Positions 11,528 to 21,153 of a stretch of DNA of 64,000 nucleotides are shown here, piece by piece. This DNA is from Lineus longissimus. Lineage: Eukaryota; Nemertea; Pilidiophora; Heteronemertea; Lineidae. Numbering within the stretch: position 1 is the stretch's first letter; each line of letters begins with the position of its first letter. The notes under the pieces are model-generated. The model had not been told where the DNA came from, made no database searches, and worked only from the letters and a program-made list of their open reading frames with translations. The DNA lies in the NCBI RefSeq assembly GCF_910592395.1, contig NC_088325.1:2633501-2697500 (forward strand), written 5' to 3'. The translations under genes were made by a program, and so were the position numbers.

Positions 11528-12453
11528 CCACGAACGATTAATGACTATATTCGGATATCCGAACATTAACCAATAGATTGACATCTGACACACATCATTT
11601 GATTCAGTAAGGTAGATTTAGGCAAAAAGCAAGCTGGCATTCAAAGATCGATAAAGTCGACTTTGTTTACATTTGATTCGGGCGAAACCACGGTCATTTG
11701 AATAACTCTAAATAAGCAAATAGGCTGAATAAGTAATGAATGCATTCCAAATCTTCCCTAAATCTTCCCTAAGTATTTAAATTACGAGATACAATGGTTT
11801 CATGCAGTAGGCCATACAAAAGGATTTTATGAGACTTCATAGAATTTTTCCATTGGGTGTATATAAATAATGACCCAATCAACTGTATGTGACTGTCTGT
11901 GACTCTGCAGACAACTAGGCTGGACCTAAAGAATAATCTAGTCCAGGTAACCTCGACTCTATCCGCCGCAAAAAAGAGGGTCGAGGAAGCCTCGTTGATT
12001 TACCGTAGGTAAACCATGCATTTTTAGTGCGCTGATATGATGGATGCACTGTCATACCGAGCGCTCTGGTATTGGAGATTATTCACTTGGATCGAGGTTA
12101 CCCATCCTATAGAAAAACACGTGGCCGGACATCGGAATCTTACGCCGCCAAATCGAGTTGATGACGAGTTCATTACCGTCGAGTACTCGTCTCTGTAATG
12201 AGTGAATTAAGAAGACTGGTGAAAGAGTCTAAGAATGCTATGGAGCAAAAGTAAACTGAAATCACAACGTTCGATGAATATTTATAGACTTTCCATTATG
12301 TCCGACAGCCCCAATACCTCAATCTATCATGTGCCACCTTCAATTCCCCATGGTGCAGTTGGCATCTTTAGCTTTCAGTTGCCACTATCAAGACCAACTC
12401 ATACCAGTTCGCCCAAACCAGTCTCTCTGGAAGAAACATCTTGAAGTGTTTTG

Positions 12454-13488
12454 CTAACCAACTGGCGTAAACCGCCTAGCATATTTTATTGTCTCCTTCC
12501 TCTGTCCTTTACCAATATCTTTAATTGTCCGTACGAGTGATAATAGAACGCTATTAGGTAGCATTACTATTCTGCGTTCTTTTCGATATTTACTTTGTTT
12601 CTGCGCTATCCTAATATGCCAATTTCTGACCGAAACAATGGTCACCTTATTAATCTTTCTTACAGTTTTCAAAGGAGCCAGAGGAGAGCATATGTCTCTG
12701 ATAAATGTTACACTGGAAAGTAAGTTTTTGTTTCTATTTGAAAATAAAAGTGTTGATTCCTTTCGATAGTCCGAAAAGTGAAAAGTTTGTACAAACGGGA
12801 CCAACAACACTTCCAACAGCATTCTCGGCTGAGGAAAGACACGATATAGTGCAAGGAATCCTTTCTTTATCCTTTTATGGAATAAGATATGACCTTGTCG
12901 ACTTACGAAATAATTTCCTTTGGCATTGCGTTCGAAACTTTGCCAATTATTCAGTTCAAAAAGCGCATTTTGCCCGCGTATCCAAGTTATATCAAAGATG
13001 GAGAGAAATGGACGACGATAGCTTCCCATGACAGCGCCACCCATTACAAATATTTTTTTCAAGCCAATCAGCAAGCCAAAAATACAATATTTAGTTGAAC
13101 ATGGGTGATGACGAGGGAGGATTATTGTGTCAAAATGACGAGTTGATATCTCAAACAACTTAAGTACAACCAGTTTATATCCACTTTCCCGGCGCACGTA
13201 GTAGAGCAGCCATAATTTCCCGTTGTGAATATCTCTGAACATTTTACTAAAACGAGAGGAAACAGACACATTATGAACCAGTGCGTAAACATTCCTTTGT
13301 TCAGGTTGGTAGACAAGTATATTTCTTAAGGCATAAACATGTCCCATATCATGTCGATGAACAAATAGTATCGAATTAGAATTGTCGTCAAACATAAACA
13401 GCCTGGCTTCATATTTACTCAAAACGACTGATACGGGGGGTTTGAAAACGACTGGTTCAGAAACTCTGTACGTTTGGGTTCTTTTTTC
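12454..13488 (-). CDS. Unrecognised backbone-repeat gene, copy 5, second exon (intact)
   Basis: Open from the predicted acceptor (TGTTTCAG, exon starting at 13488) to the TAG stop at 12454, 344 codons. The frame also reads upstream to an ATG at 13500. Shared blocks run in order: KRTQTYRVSEPVVFKPP, the YEARLFMFDDNSNSILFVHR region, NILVYQPEQRNVYALVHN, RHFDTIILPRHHPCS, ITWIRGQNALFELNNWQSF, SRQGHILF, SSVTFIRDICSPLAPLKTV and a basic C-terminus ending RRFTPVG. Its first exon (20504-20250) has been separated by the GMR1-type element, which sits in the intron. The sequence is frame-conserved between copies but of unknown function. Confidence 0.45.
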   Translation of the reverse strand, partial: EKRTQTYRVSEPVVFKPPVSVVLSKYEARLFMFDDNSNSILFVHRHDMGHVYALRNILVYQPEQRNVYALVHNVSVSSRFSKMFRDIHNGKLWLLYYVRRESGYKLVVLKLFEISTRHFDTIILPRHHPCSTKYCIFGLLIGLKKIFVMGGAVMGSYRRPFLSIFDITWIRGQNALFELNNWQSFERNAKGNYFVSRQGHILFHKRIKKGFLALYRVFPQPRMLLEVLLVPFVQTFHFSDYRKESTLLFSNRNKNLLSSVTFIRDICSPLAPLKTVRKINKVTIVSVRNWHIRIAQKQSKYRKERRIVMLPNSVLLSLVRTIKDIGKGQRKETIKYARRFTPVG

Positions 13489-13502
13489 CTGAAACAGCAT
13501 TT

Positions 13503-13507
13503 GTTAG
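13503..13507. repeat. Target site duplication GTTAG, left copy
   Basis: GTTAG at 13503-13507 and again at 20052-20056 flank the GMR1-type element. The uninterrupted site at 8871 reads TTGTTAGAGTGTAAGT. A 5-bp duplication fits Ty3/gypsy integration. Confidence 0.8.
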
Positions 13508-13661
13508 TGTATCTATCGGTTCAATGTGAGAGCCATTAGGGGGGTTGACAACGTAGGAGCTGATTACCTTAGTCGGACTTAGAGAAACTGTCTCGAATCT
13601 GAATTCTGCGAAAAAGTTGAATCTTTTTGAGATCCCCTTTTTTCCCCTTTGATGGGGGATA
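13508..13661 (+). repeat. 5' extension of the element, duplicated from the end of pol
   Basis: From CTATCGG at 13513 this matches 19280-19428, the last 23 codons of the ORF with its TAG stop and the polypurine tract. Both copies are exactly 149 bp to the LTR start. The first five bases (TGTAT, 13508-13512) have no counterpart at 19275. It lies inside the GTTAG target duplication, so it arrived with the element. Confidence 0.85.
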
Positions 13662-14284
13662 TGTAACGAATTGACCGATGACCGACCATGGTGAATAATT
13701 ATGGTGTTGTAATAGTTGAATGGTGTATATAGGGTATTTTAAGAGTTGAATGGTGCTATTGTGTGACTGAGTTATTGGGTGAGTGCGTTGTTGTGTAAAT
13801 ATGTTTTAAGTAGGTTTTAAGGTTGGAGTTTTAGCTCTAGTCAGTAGTAGGGTGGAGTTTAGAATGGTAGGATGTATATTATGGTAGAACGAAGTTGTGG
13901 GGTAAGTTTGTTCAAAAGTTAACCTTGTATTCGTGTTTGATATATTGTGATTCAGATGATAAGCCTGGTTTCTAGGCTGTTTGATATATTGTGATTCGGA
14001 TGATAAGCCTGGTTTCTAGGCTGTTTGATATATTGTGATTTGGATGATAAGCCTGGTTTCTAGGCTGTTTGATATAGTTTGATTATGATGATATAAGCCT
14101 GGTGCTTGGCTGTTTGATGTATTGTAATAAGGATGATATAGTGTGGAGTCATTGATCTGTGTTAGATATGTTGATTGAATTGTAATCCCACTTCTATTAT
14201 ATTTGCAGTTCCTCCATTGAGTTATTAAAGACACCTGTACCTGACTGAACGTGTCGAGTCTGTTTTATCGTGCGAACCTTTACA
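13662..14284 (+). repeat. 5' LTR of GMR1-type element
   Basis: 623 bp, starting TGTAACGAATT and ending CCTTTACA (TG..CA). It contains five tandem copies of a 44-45 bp motif (TTTGATATATTGTGATT..GGCTG) at 13936, 13980, 14024, 14068 and, partial, 14113. It is followed directly by a TGG-starting primer-binding site. Confidence 0.93.
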
Positions 14285-14302
14285 TGGCAACCTCCCCAGT
14301 GC
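14285..14302 (+). promoter_or_regulatory. Primer-binding site
   Basis: TGGCAACCTCCCCAGTGC follows the LTR without a gap, as expected for a tRNA 3'-CCA primer. I cannot name the tRNA from memory. Confidence 0.7.
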
Positions 14303-14906
14303 CTAATTGTGTAGTCCTTGATTGAACATGGTGTGTTATAACGTGTGATATCATTATTTCATCTTGTATGTGTTTGTATTGGGGCAGAGAGGTGTATAAT
14401 ATTTCATAATTGCTGCATATATTTAAAACTATTTTAACTGGAGATTGAAAGACGTGACCACCCTGCGTTTTGATTTGAATTTTGTACGCTATTTATGTAA
14501 TGTTGGTGTGTTAAGAGGAACCCACATCTTTAGTTACAAATTTTGAAAGTGGGGTAGAGTTGAGGTGGTTTTGCTGAAGATATTATTGGTGTATGTATAT
14601 ATGTTCATTTTATACGATAGAGTTTAAAGATGTTATGAGTTTGTATTGGTCCTAGAGTTGAATGTTTACCAGGATTGTGGTGATATTATAGTACAGGTCT
14701 GATGATGAGTGGAAGCGAGTGCGGATGTTGGTGAAAGTGCGAGGGTAACTTGAAGTAGGGAATAAATTCGGTTTGAGTGTTCTGGTTCAGGTCATTACAC
14801 TGCACGTCATTATATTCCAGGTCATTGTGTTTCAGGTCGTATTGTTTTTTCCACTTAAACTAGATATAATTTATTTTGTTCTAAAGTTTGGGTGTAACGA
14901 GTAAGG
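14303..14906 (+). other. Untranslated leader of the GMR1-type element
   Basis: About 600 bp without a long ORF between the primer-binding site and the gag-pol start. It is GT-rich on this strand and includes short repeated phrases around CAGGTCATT (14789-14833). No known packaging signal is recognised. Confidence 0.6.
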
Positions 14907-17900
14907 ATGGAAAGATTGAAGGAGCTTACCCAGTTGGGAAAAGAGATGGGGTTAACCGCCAAGGATTTGAAGGCATTTGTGACGGAACAGCAAAATGCTG
15001 AGCGAGAAGAACGGGTGTCCGAGAGGGAGAAAGAACGAGAGGAGAGAGAGGCTGAGAGGAGAGAGAAAGAGAGGGAGCAGAAGGATCGTGAGCGTGAGGA
15101 AGATAGGAAGGAACGAGAACTTGAGCATCAGCGGCGGTTGGAATTATTACAGGAGCAACAGAAACTGGCAGTGTCAACAGCTAAGACCACCACCAGCACC
15201 ACCAAAGTTACGCCAAAGACTCCGAGACTTCCCACATTTGACGAGACAAAGGATGACATGGATGCCTATCTTCATCGTTTTGAGCGTTATGCAGAGGCCC
15301 AATCGTGGGACAAAGACCAATGGGGTGTAAATCTTGGGGCCCTGCTGAAGGGAAAAGCATTAGAGGTCTACTCCCGCCTCTCATCGACTGAGGCCATGGA
15401 TTTCCAGAAGTTGAAGGAGGCGCTGTTGGTCCGTTTTGATTTGACCGTGGATGGTTTTCAGAAGAGGTTTCGGTCAGCCAAGCCAGACGCAGGGGAAACC
15501 TTTGGACAGTTTACCACTCGCCTAAGGAACTATTTAGACCGATGGCAGGAGTTGGCGAAAGCGAGTGCAACTTTTGAGGGAATCGTTGACCTGTTTATGC
15601 GAGAACAGTTTCTCCGTGTCTGTGCACCAGAGTTAAAGCTATTCTTACGGGAGAGAGTCCCAAACTCTGTCAAGGGTATGGCAATATTAGCTGATCAGTA
15701 CAGAGAGGCAAGGGGAGGTAACATCCTGAATATTCTTTACCGGCCTAGAGCAACGGTCGGGCCAGATCCCAGGCAGCCTGAACAAGTAAAGCAGGTCTCT
15801 GTGAGGAACACTCCAACTGCTAACAGTGCTGGAAACAGATCAGATTCATCATTTGGTCAGAAACAGGGTAGCTTTTATAAGGATACGAGGAAATGTAACT
15901 ACTGTGGTAAAATTGGTCACATAGCCAGGTTTTGTCATACTCGACTTGCAGCAGCAAGTATGAGAGCTGAGGGACAGCCTACTGAGATGGATTCCAGCGG
16001 GGGTGAAGCCTCTGATCATGAGGTGTCTTACTGTATGGGAGTGACTCCAACGACGGGTTCAGTTCTCAATTCCGTCACTGGTGGGAACCCAACCCTCATA
16101 TCCACAAACTGCTCATCGTCAATTACTCACACAGGTGGTGGCCTGAATAGTATGCCGGTCCACTCAGGGAAAATTGACGGACATCCCGCGGTGCTAAGGG
16201 TGTTGAGAGACACTGGGTGCAGTGGAGTTGTTATTAGGAAGGACTTGGTTGATCCGGCCCGTTACTTAGGAACGACTCAGCGATGTACCCTCATAGATGG
16301 ATCGACCTTGACAGTTCCGATGGCTGCAGTGGCCGTTGACACACCCTTCTATAAGGGGAAGGTTGAGGCGATGTGCATGGAGAAGCCGTTGTATGACATC
16401 ATAATTGGTAACATCGAAGGGGCAAGGGAACCCGGAGACCCGGATCTCGATTGGACAGTTGCAGCGGTATTGACTCGAGCACAGAAAAAGCGTGAGAAGA
16501 TGGATTTGAAGCCACTTAGAGTACCGAAAATAGTTGGTGACCTGGAAGACAAGGAAATATTCCGGATCGAACAGGCAACTGATCCTTCACTTACCAAGTT
16601 CCACCAATATGCAAAGGATGGAACGCAAAAGCGGAACAAGTATGGGGCGGTGACATCTTACAGATATAAGAAATCGCTGTTGTATCGAAAGTTTGTTTCG
16701 CCAAGAGTGGACAATGGAAAGGAGTATCTTCAGCTCCTGCTGCCAGTGAAGTTCCGTGTCAAGGTGATGTACTTGGCCCATGACTCTCTCATGGCAGGGC
16801 ATTTAGGCCGCAGGAAGACCTATCATCGAGTATTGGACGAGTTCTACTGGCCTGGGATACAGTCAGAAGTGACTCGTTACTGCCGTTCCTGTGACCTATG
16901 CCAGCGCTTTATCCCGAAGGGCAGGGTTCTAAAGGTACCACTAGGAAAGATGCCGTTGATGGGTTCACCTTTTGAGCGTGTGGCTCTGGATTTGATTGGA
17001 CCCCTGTTTCCGCCAACTGACAGAGGCAACCGCTACATCCTTACATTCATGGACTACGCAACCAGGTACCCGGAAGCAATCGCACTACCTAAGATTGAGA
17101 CAGAACGGGTGGCGGAGGCTTTAGTTGATATTTACAGTCGACTGGGTGTGGCTGAAGAAATACTGACCGACTTAGGTTCGCAGTTTATCGCTGATTTGAT
17201 GAAGGAAGTGAGCAGACTACTATCTTTCCAGCGAACTACAACTACACCATACCATCCCCAGTGTAATGGCTTGGTGGAGAAGTTCAATGGAACGCTCAAG
17301 CAGATGCTCAAGAAAATGTGTGCTGAGCGTCCGAAGGATTGGGATAGATATATCAACCCTCTGCTATTTGCCTACCGAGAAGTTCCGCAAGATAGTACCG
17401 GATTTTCCCCATTTGAACTCCTGTACGGACGGTCAGTGCGGGGACCACTGTCTATACTTAGACAGTTATGGTCACAAGAGGACTTGGACCAGGAGGTGAA
17501 AACTACATACCAGTACGTGTTCGATCTGAGGAACCGTCTGGAGGAGACATTGAAGTTGGCACAAGACAATCTGAAGGGGGCAGCCAAGAAACAGAAGCAG
17601 TATTTTGACAAGCGCACTAGAGTACGCCAGATGAGTGAGGGTGATGAGGCGTTGGTACTGTTACCCATTAACGCCAACAAGCTGCTGATGCAATGGCGAG
17701 GCCCTTACAAGGTTGTTAAGAAGATTAATGCCATGGACTATAGACTGATGATGGATGGGAAAGAGAGGACCTTCCACATAAACATGTTGAAGCAATATAT
17801 TCCACGTGCACGAGATCAAGTTGCAGTTGTAGTGGAGGATGGAGAAGAGCAGTGCGCTGTGGTTTTAGAGAGTGTTGAGGCAGAACCCCCAGAGGTAGAG

Positions 17901-19349
17901 ACTCAGCTACCAAGGTTAGAGGACCAAGTGGTGGACAAAGTGGGTGAAACCATGGAAGATGTCCACATCTGTGGTGATTTGAGGCCAGAACAGATTGAGG
18001 AGGTAAAGGAGATACTGTGTAGCTATCAAGATGTACTAACTGATTCACCAGGGAGGACTACAGTGTTGAGTCATGATGTCCGATTGACCACGTCAGATCC
18101 GGTGAGAGTTCGCCCCTACCCTATTCCATTTAGCATGGTTGAGGTTGTGAAGCATGCGATCGAGAATATGTTGGATATGGGAGTAATCGAGCCATGTGAT
18201 TCACCTTACTCATCACCAGTCGTGATCGTGAAGAAGAAAGACGGGAGCAACAGGTTTTGCATCGACTTTCGTCGGATAAACCAGATCACAGTGTTCGACC
18301 CCGAGCCCATGGCTGATGTTGAGAGTATTTTTGCAAAACTGGCTGGTTGTAAATATATATCCAAGTTTGACCTCTCAAAAGGTTACTGGCAGGTCCCTCT
18401 TACGGAGCAAGCGAAAGAAGTGTCATCATTCTCAGTGCCATTCGGCCATTTTCGGTTCAAAGTCATGCCATTCGGAATGGTAAATGCCCCCGCGACATTC
18501 AATAGACTGATGAGGGTTGTGTTAAAGGGAGCGGAGAGTGCGGACAACTTCATGGATGACGTTATGTTAGGGACGATCCCTTGGTCTGAGCACCTAAGGG
18601 CAATCGTGGACTTACTCACAAGACTACGAGATGCTGGCTTGACGGCAAGACCCTCAAAGATATATATTGGATACTCCAGCCTAGACTGTCTTGGACATGT
18701 AGTGGGTAATGATTCATTGGCACCCATGTTAGATAAACTGGAGGCTATTGAGCAGGCTCCAGTTCCAACCACGAAGAAACAGGTTCGGTCTTTCCTGGGC
18801 TTGTCTGGATTCTACCGGAAGTTCATACCTCATTACTCCGAATTGGCATCACCACTTACGGACTTGACAAAGAAGGGACAACCAAATAAAGTTGGATGGT
18901 CCGAAGTTCAGGAAACAGCCTTTCGCAAGTTGAAACGGGCGCTTTGTTCAAAGCCCATTCTGAGACTACCAGCATTGAATGAGATGTTTATTCTTCGGAC
19001 AGACGCGTCTGACAAGGGACTTGGTGCTGTGCTGCTGCAAGTAGTGGATGGCGTGAAGTTACCCATTGCCTATGCCAGTAAAAAGTTACTGCCCAGAGAA
19101 CAGAACTATGCAACTGTTGAGTTGGAGTGCTTAGCGGTGGTGTGGGGTGTTCACAAGTTCCACAGGTATCTATATGGAGTTGAGTTCATTTTGGAGACAG
19201 ATCACCAACCTCTGACGTTTCTGAAAAGAAACAAGGCTAGTAACAGTAGACTCATGAGGTGGGCACTGTTGTTGCAGCCCTATCGGTTCAATGTGAGAGC
19301 CATTAGGGGGGTTGACAACGTAGGAGCTGATTACCTTAGTCGGACTTAG
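14907..19349 (+). CDS. Gag-Pol polyprotein, GMR1 order (Gag-PR-IN-RT-RNaseH)
   Basis: An uninterrupted 1480-codon ORF. Residues 28-92 are a highly charged Glu/Arg coiled coil. About 105-270 is the capsid, whose C-terminal half (about 183-268, with RFRSAK, RLRNYLDRW, REQFLRVCAPELKLFLRER) looks like the SCAN-type capsid of GMR1 elements. Residues 330-343 form a CCHC zinc knuckle (CNYCGKIGHIARFC). The protease is at 435 (DTGCSG). Integrase follows: His/Cys zinc motif from 625, then catalytic Asp695, Asp755, Glu791 (D,D35E). Reverse transcriptase starts near 1066, with FMDD at 1215-1218. RNase H shows Asp1366 (RTDASD), VELECLAV and ETDHQPL. All expected catalytic residues are present. The stop lies 79 bp before the 3' LTR. 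No frameshift separates gag from pol. The ATG at 14907 is the first in-frame start. Confidence 0.93.
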   Translation: MERLKELTQLGKEMGLTAKDLKAFVTEQQNAEREERVSEREKEREEREAERREKEREQKDREREEDRKERELEHQRRLELLQEQQKLAVSTAKTTTSTTKVTPKTPRLPTFDETKDDMDAYLHRFERYAEAQSWDKDQWGVNLGALLKGKALEVYSRLSSTEAMDFQKLKEALLVRFDLTVDGFQKRFRSAKPDAGETFGQFTTRLRNYLDRWQELAKASATFEGIVDLFMREQFLRVCAPELKLFLRERVPNSVKGMAILADQYREARGGNILNILYRPRATVGPDPRQPEQVKQVSVRNTPTANSAGNRSDSSFGQKQGSFYKDTRKCNYCGKIGHIARFCHTRLAAASMRAEGQPTEMDSSGGEASDHEVSYCMGVTPTTGSVLNSVTGGNPTLISTNCSSSITHTGGGLNSMPVHSGKIDGHPAVLRVLRDTGCSGVVIRKDLVDPARYLGTTQRCTLIDGSTLTVPMAAVAVDTPFYKGKVEAMCMEKPLYDIIIGNIEGAREPGDPDLDWTVAAVLTRAQKKREKMDLKPLRVPKIVGDLEDKEIFRIEQATDPSLTKFHQYAKDGTQKRNKYGAVTSYRYKKSLLYRKFVSPRVDNGKEYLQLLLPVKFRVKVMYLAHDSLMAGHLGRRKTYHRVLDEFYWPGIQSEVTRYCRSCDLCQRFIPKGRVLKVPLGKMPLMGSPFERVALDLIGPLFPPTDRGNRYILTFMDYATRYPEAIALPKIETERVAEALVDIYSRLGVAEEILTDLGSQFIADLMKEVSRLLSFQRTTTTPYHPQCNGLVEKFNGTLKQMLKKMCAERPKDWDRYINPLLFAYREVPQDSTGFSPFELLYGRSVRGPLSILRQLWSQEDLDQEVKTTYQYVFDLRNRLEETLKLAQDNLKGAAKKQKQYFDKRTRVRQMSEGDEALVLLPINANKLLMQWRGPYKVVKKINAMDYRLMMDGKERTFHINMLKQYIPRARDQVAVVVEDGEEQCAVVLESVEAEPPEVETQLPRLEDQVVDKVGETMEDVHICGDLRPEQIEEVKEILCSYQDVLTDSPGRTTVLSHDVRLTTSDPVRVRPYPIPFSMVEVVKHAIENMLDMGVIEPCDSPYSSPVVIVKKKDGSNRFCIDFRRINQITVFDPEPMADVESIFAKLAGCKYISKFDLSKGYWQVPLTEQAKEVSSFSVPFGHFRFKVMPFGMVNAPATFNRLMRVVLKGAESADNFMDDVMLGTIPWSEHLRAIVDLLTRLRDAGLTARPSKIYIGYSSLDCLGHVVGNDSLAPMLDKLEAIEQAPVPTTKKQVRSFLGLSGFYRKFIPHYSELASPLTDLTKKGQPNKVGWSEVQETAFRKLKRALCSKPILRLPALNEMFILRTDASDKGLGAVLLQVVDGVKLPIAYASKKLLPREQNYATVELECLAVVWGVHKFHRYLYGVEFILETDHQPLTFLKRNKASNSRLMRWALLLQPYRFNVRAIRGVDNVGADYLSRT

Positions 19350-19410
19350 AGAAACTGTCTCGAATCTGAATTCTGCGAAAAAGTTGAATCTTTTTGAGAT
19401 CCCCTTTTTT

Positions 19411-19428
19411 CCCCTGAGATGGGGGATA
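19411..19428 (+). promoter_or_regulatory. Polypurine tract
   Basis: GAGATGGGGGATA sits immediately before the 3' LTR, the usual plus-strand primer site. A T-rich and C-rich run (TTTTTGAGATCCCCTTTTTTCCCC) precedes it. Confidence 0.7.
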
Positions 19429-20051
19429 TGTAACGAATTGACCGATGACCGACCATGGTGAATAATTATGGTGTTGTAATAGTTGAATGGTGTATATAGG
19501 GTATTTTAAGAGTTGAATGGTGCTATTGTGTGACTGAGTTATTGGGTGAGTGCGTTGTTGTGTAAATATGTTTTAAGTAGGTTTTAAGGTTGGAGTTTTA
19601 GCTCTAGTCAGTAGTAGGGTGGAGTTTAGAATGGTAGGATGTATATTATGGTAGAACGAAGTTGTGGGGTAAGTTTGTTCAAAAGTTAACCTTGTATTCG
19701 TGTTTGATATATTGTGATTCAGATGATAAGCCTGGTTTCTAGGCTGTTTGATATATTGTGATTCGGATGATAAGTCTGGTTTCTAGGCTGTTTGATATAT
19801 TGTGATTTGGATGATAAGCCTGGTTTCTAGGCTGTTTGATATAGTTTGATTATGATGATATAAGCCTGGTGCTTGGCTGTTTGATGTATTGTAATAAGGA
19901 TGATATAGTGTGGAGTCATTGATCTGTGTTAGATATGTTGATTGAATTGTAATCCCACTTCTATTATATTTGCAGTTCCTCCATTGAGTTATTAAATACA
20001 CCTGTACCTGACTGAACGTGTCGAGTCTGTTTTATCGTGCGAACCTTTACA
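19429..20051 (+). repeat. 3' LTR of GMR1-type element
   Basis: 623 bp, same ends as the 5' LTR and the same five-fold 44-bp internal repeat (from 19703). GTTAG and backbone sequence follow at 20052. Confidence 0.93.
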
Positions 20052-20982
20052 GTTAGAGTGTAAGTAAATGGGAGCTGCACTGCTTTTCATTCTTGTTACC
20101 ACTGCACAGTGAGTCTTTAACCTTGGACTCAGAAATTTCTGGACGGAATGCCTAATGGTATGAATTACTACCACAATTCGTATCAGGTTTGACTTTGAGA
20201 CGGATTATTGCTATACATGATCGAGTCTTTGCATGTGATAAAACCTTACCTCTAGTTGATACATAAGCCATCCTCTAGTAATCGTTACATCTTTCCTCTC
20301 CAAACATGTTGTCTTCTCACTGTGCAGTCGGCAATTATGGCCGCCAGTATGCTCTCGAGTATTGATAGTTTTGCAACTTAGCACCAAAAAGCAAACAAAT
20401 GCGCAATGACACCTCGACCGCATGTTGTTATCAACAAAACTCGGCTGAATTTTTTCTCGATCATGTGTAACCTTCTTGTAAAACCTGCTCTGGGTTGGGA
20501 CCATTGTCAGTTATTGCCGAAAATATACGATACCACTATATCAAACACAAGGCATGATCATGACCACTAGGCAGTATTAATAAACGTTCATTAATTCATC
20601 CAACATCTTGACCTATTTCAATCAAAGATCTGATTGGCTTTTTCAAAGAACAACATTTCAACATGTGAGAGCATCAGAACTATTTCTGTGAAGCCGAAAT
20701 AGTGCGGATATTTTACAAATAATGCAATTTTATAACAAGCATTATTGCCGGCTATAAATGTACAAGAATTACAATAAAACACACCGTGGCAACACCTTGT
20801 ATACTTTCATTAGAATTTGTTAATTCGGGTTTTCCGTGAAGCAGGAAACCGCTTTACAACAAGTGGTCTATTTCAGCCAATCGACTGCACGGAGTCGAAA
20901 GTACACCCTGCTTTATGAAATTTGGTACTATATACTATATGTACTTCCTGTAATCACCTTTGTGTCGTCGACGTTACCGCAA
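20052..20982. repeat. Backbone repeat block B, third part
   Basis: Continues the unit broken at 13507. The sequence GTTAGAGTGTAAGTAAATGGG is as in the uninterrupted copy at 8871. It ends at the AT-rich 3' tail of a LINE (20983 on), just after the GTCGACGTTACCGCAAT phrase that normally precedes the tRNA-like module. Confidence 0.7.
20250..20504 (-). CDS. Unrecognised backbone-repeat gene, copy 5, first exon
   Basis: An 85-codon open exon with an ATG start at 20504 and a GTAAGG donor after CTAGAG. Its partner exon is at 13488-12454, on the other side of the GMR1-type insertion. Splicing across the inserted element would have to remove about 6.8 kb. Confidence 0.4.
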
Positions 20983-21153
20983 TATATATATATATGTTTA
21001 TTTTTCGTACTAGGTACAATCAGAAGTGCATGGTGTTGAAATATATACAGTGCTGTAACAAGTTTGACAAAATATCGATACAAAATGAGGACATATAATT
21101 TAGTTGTACATGAGGCACTCCAGCGGTAGAATCCCATCAACCGAGGAAGTCAC

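Larger units (their letters stand above)
10947..13507. repeat. Backbone repeat block B, second part
   Basis: This resumes the backbone unit after the hairpin insert and continues to the GTTAG target site at 13503-13507, where the GMR1-type element is inserted. The unit continues at 20052. It holds a TATA-like box (11259), a short plus ORF (11282) and the second exon of gene copy 5. Confidence 0.7.
13508..20051 (+). mobile_element. Intact GMR1-type Ty3/gypsy LTR retrotransposon
   Basis: A complete element lies between GTTAG duplications. The order is: a 154-bp 5' extension derived from the end of pol (13508-13661), 5' LTR (13662-14284), primer-binding site (14285), 622-bp leader, a single gag-pol ORF (14907-19349), polypurine tract, and 3' LTR (19429-20051). 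Only two or three differences are visible between the two 623-bp LTRs (C/T near 19774, G/T near 19996), so the insertion is young. Integrase lies upstream of reverse transcriptase, the order known for GMR1-like Ty3/gypsy elements. The element lies antisense inside the intron of backbone gene copy 5. Confidence 0.9.

Noticed and set aside
13936-14145. CRISPR-like array
   Set aside because: The repeats are direct 44-45 bp tandem units without spacers, inside an LTR of a eukaryotic retroelement.
15995-16400. Programmed frameshift between gag and pol in the intact GMR1 element
   Set aside because: The ORF is continuous from 14907 to 19349, so none is needed.
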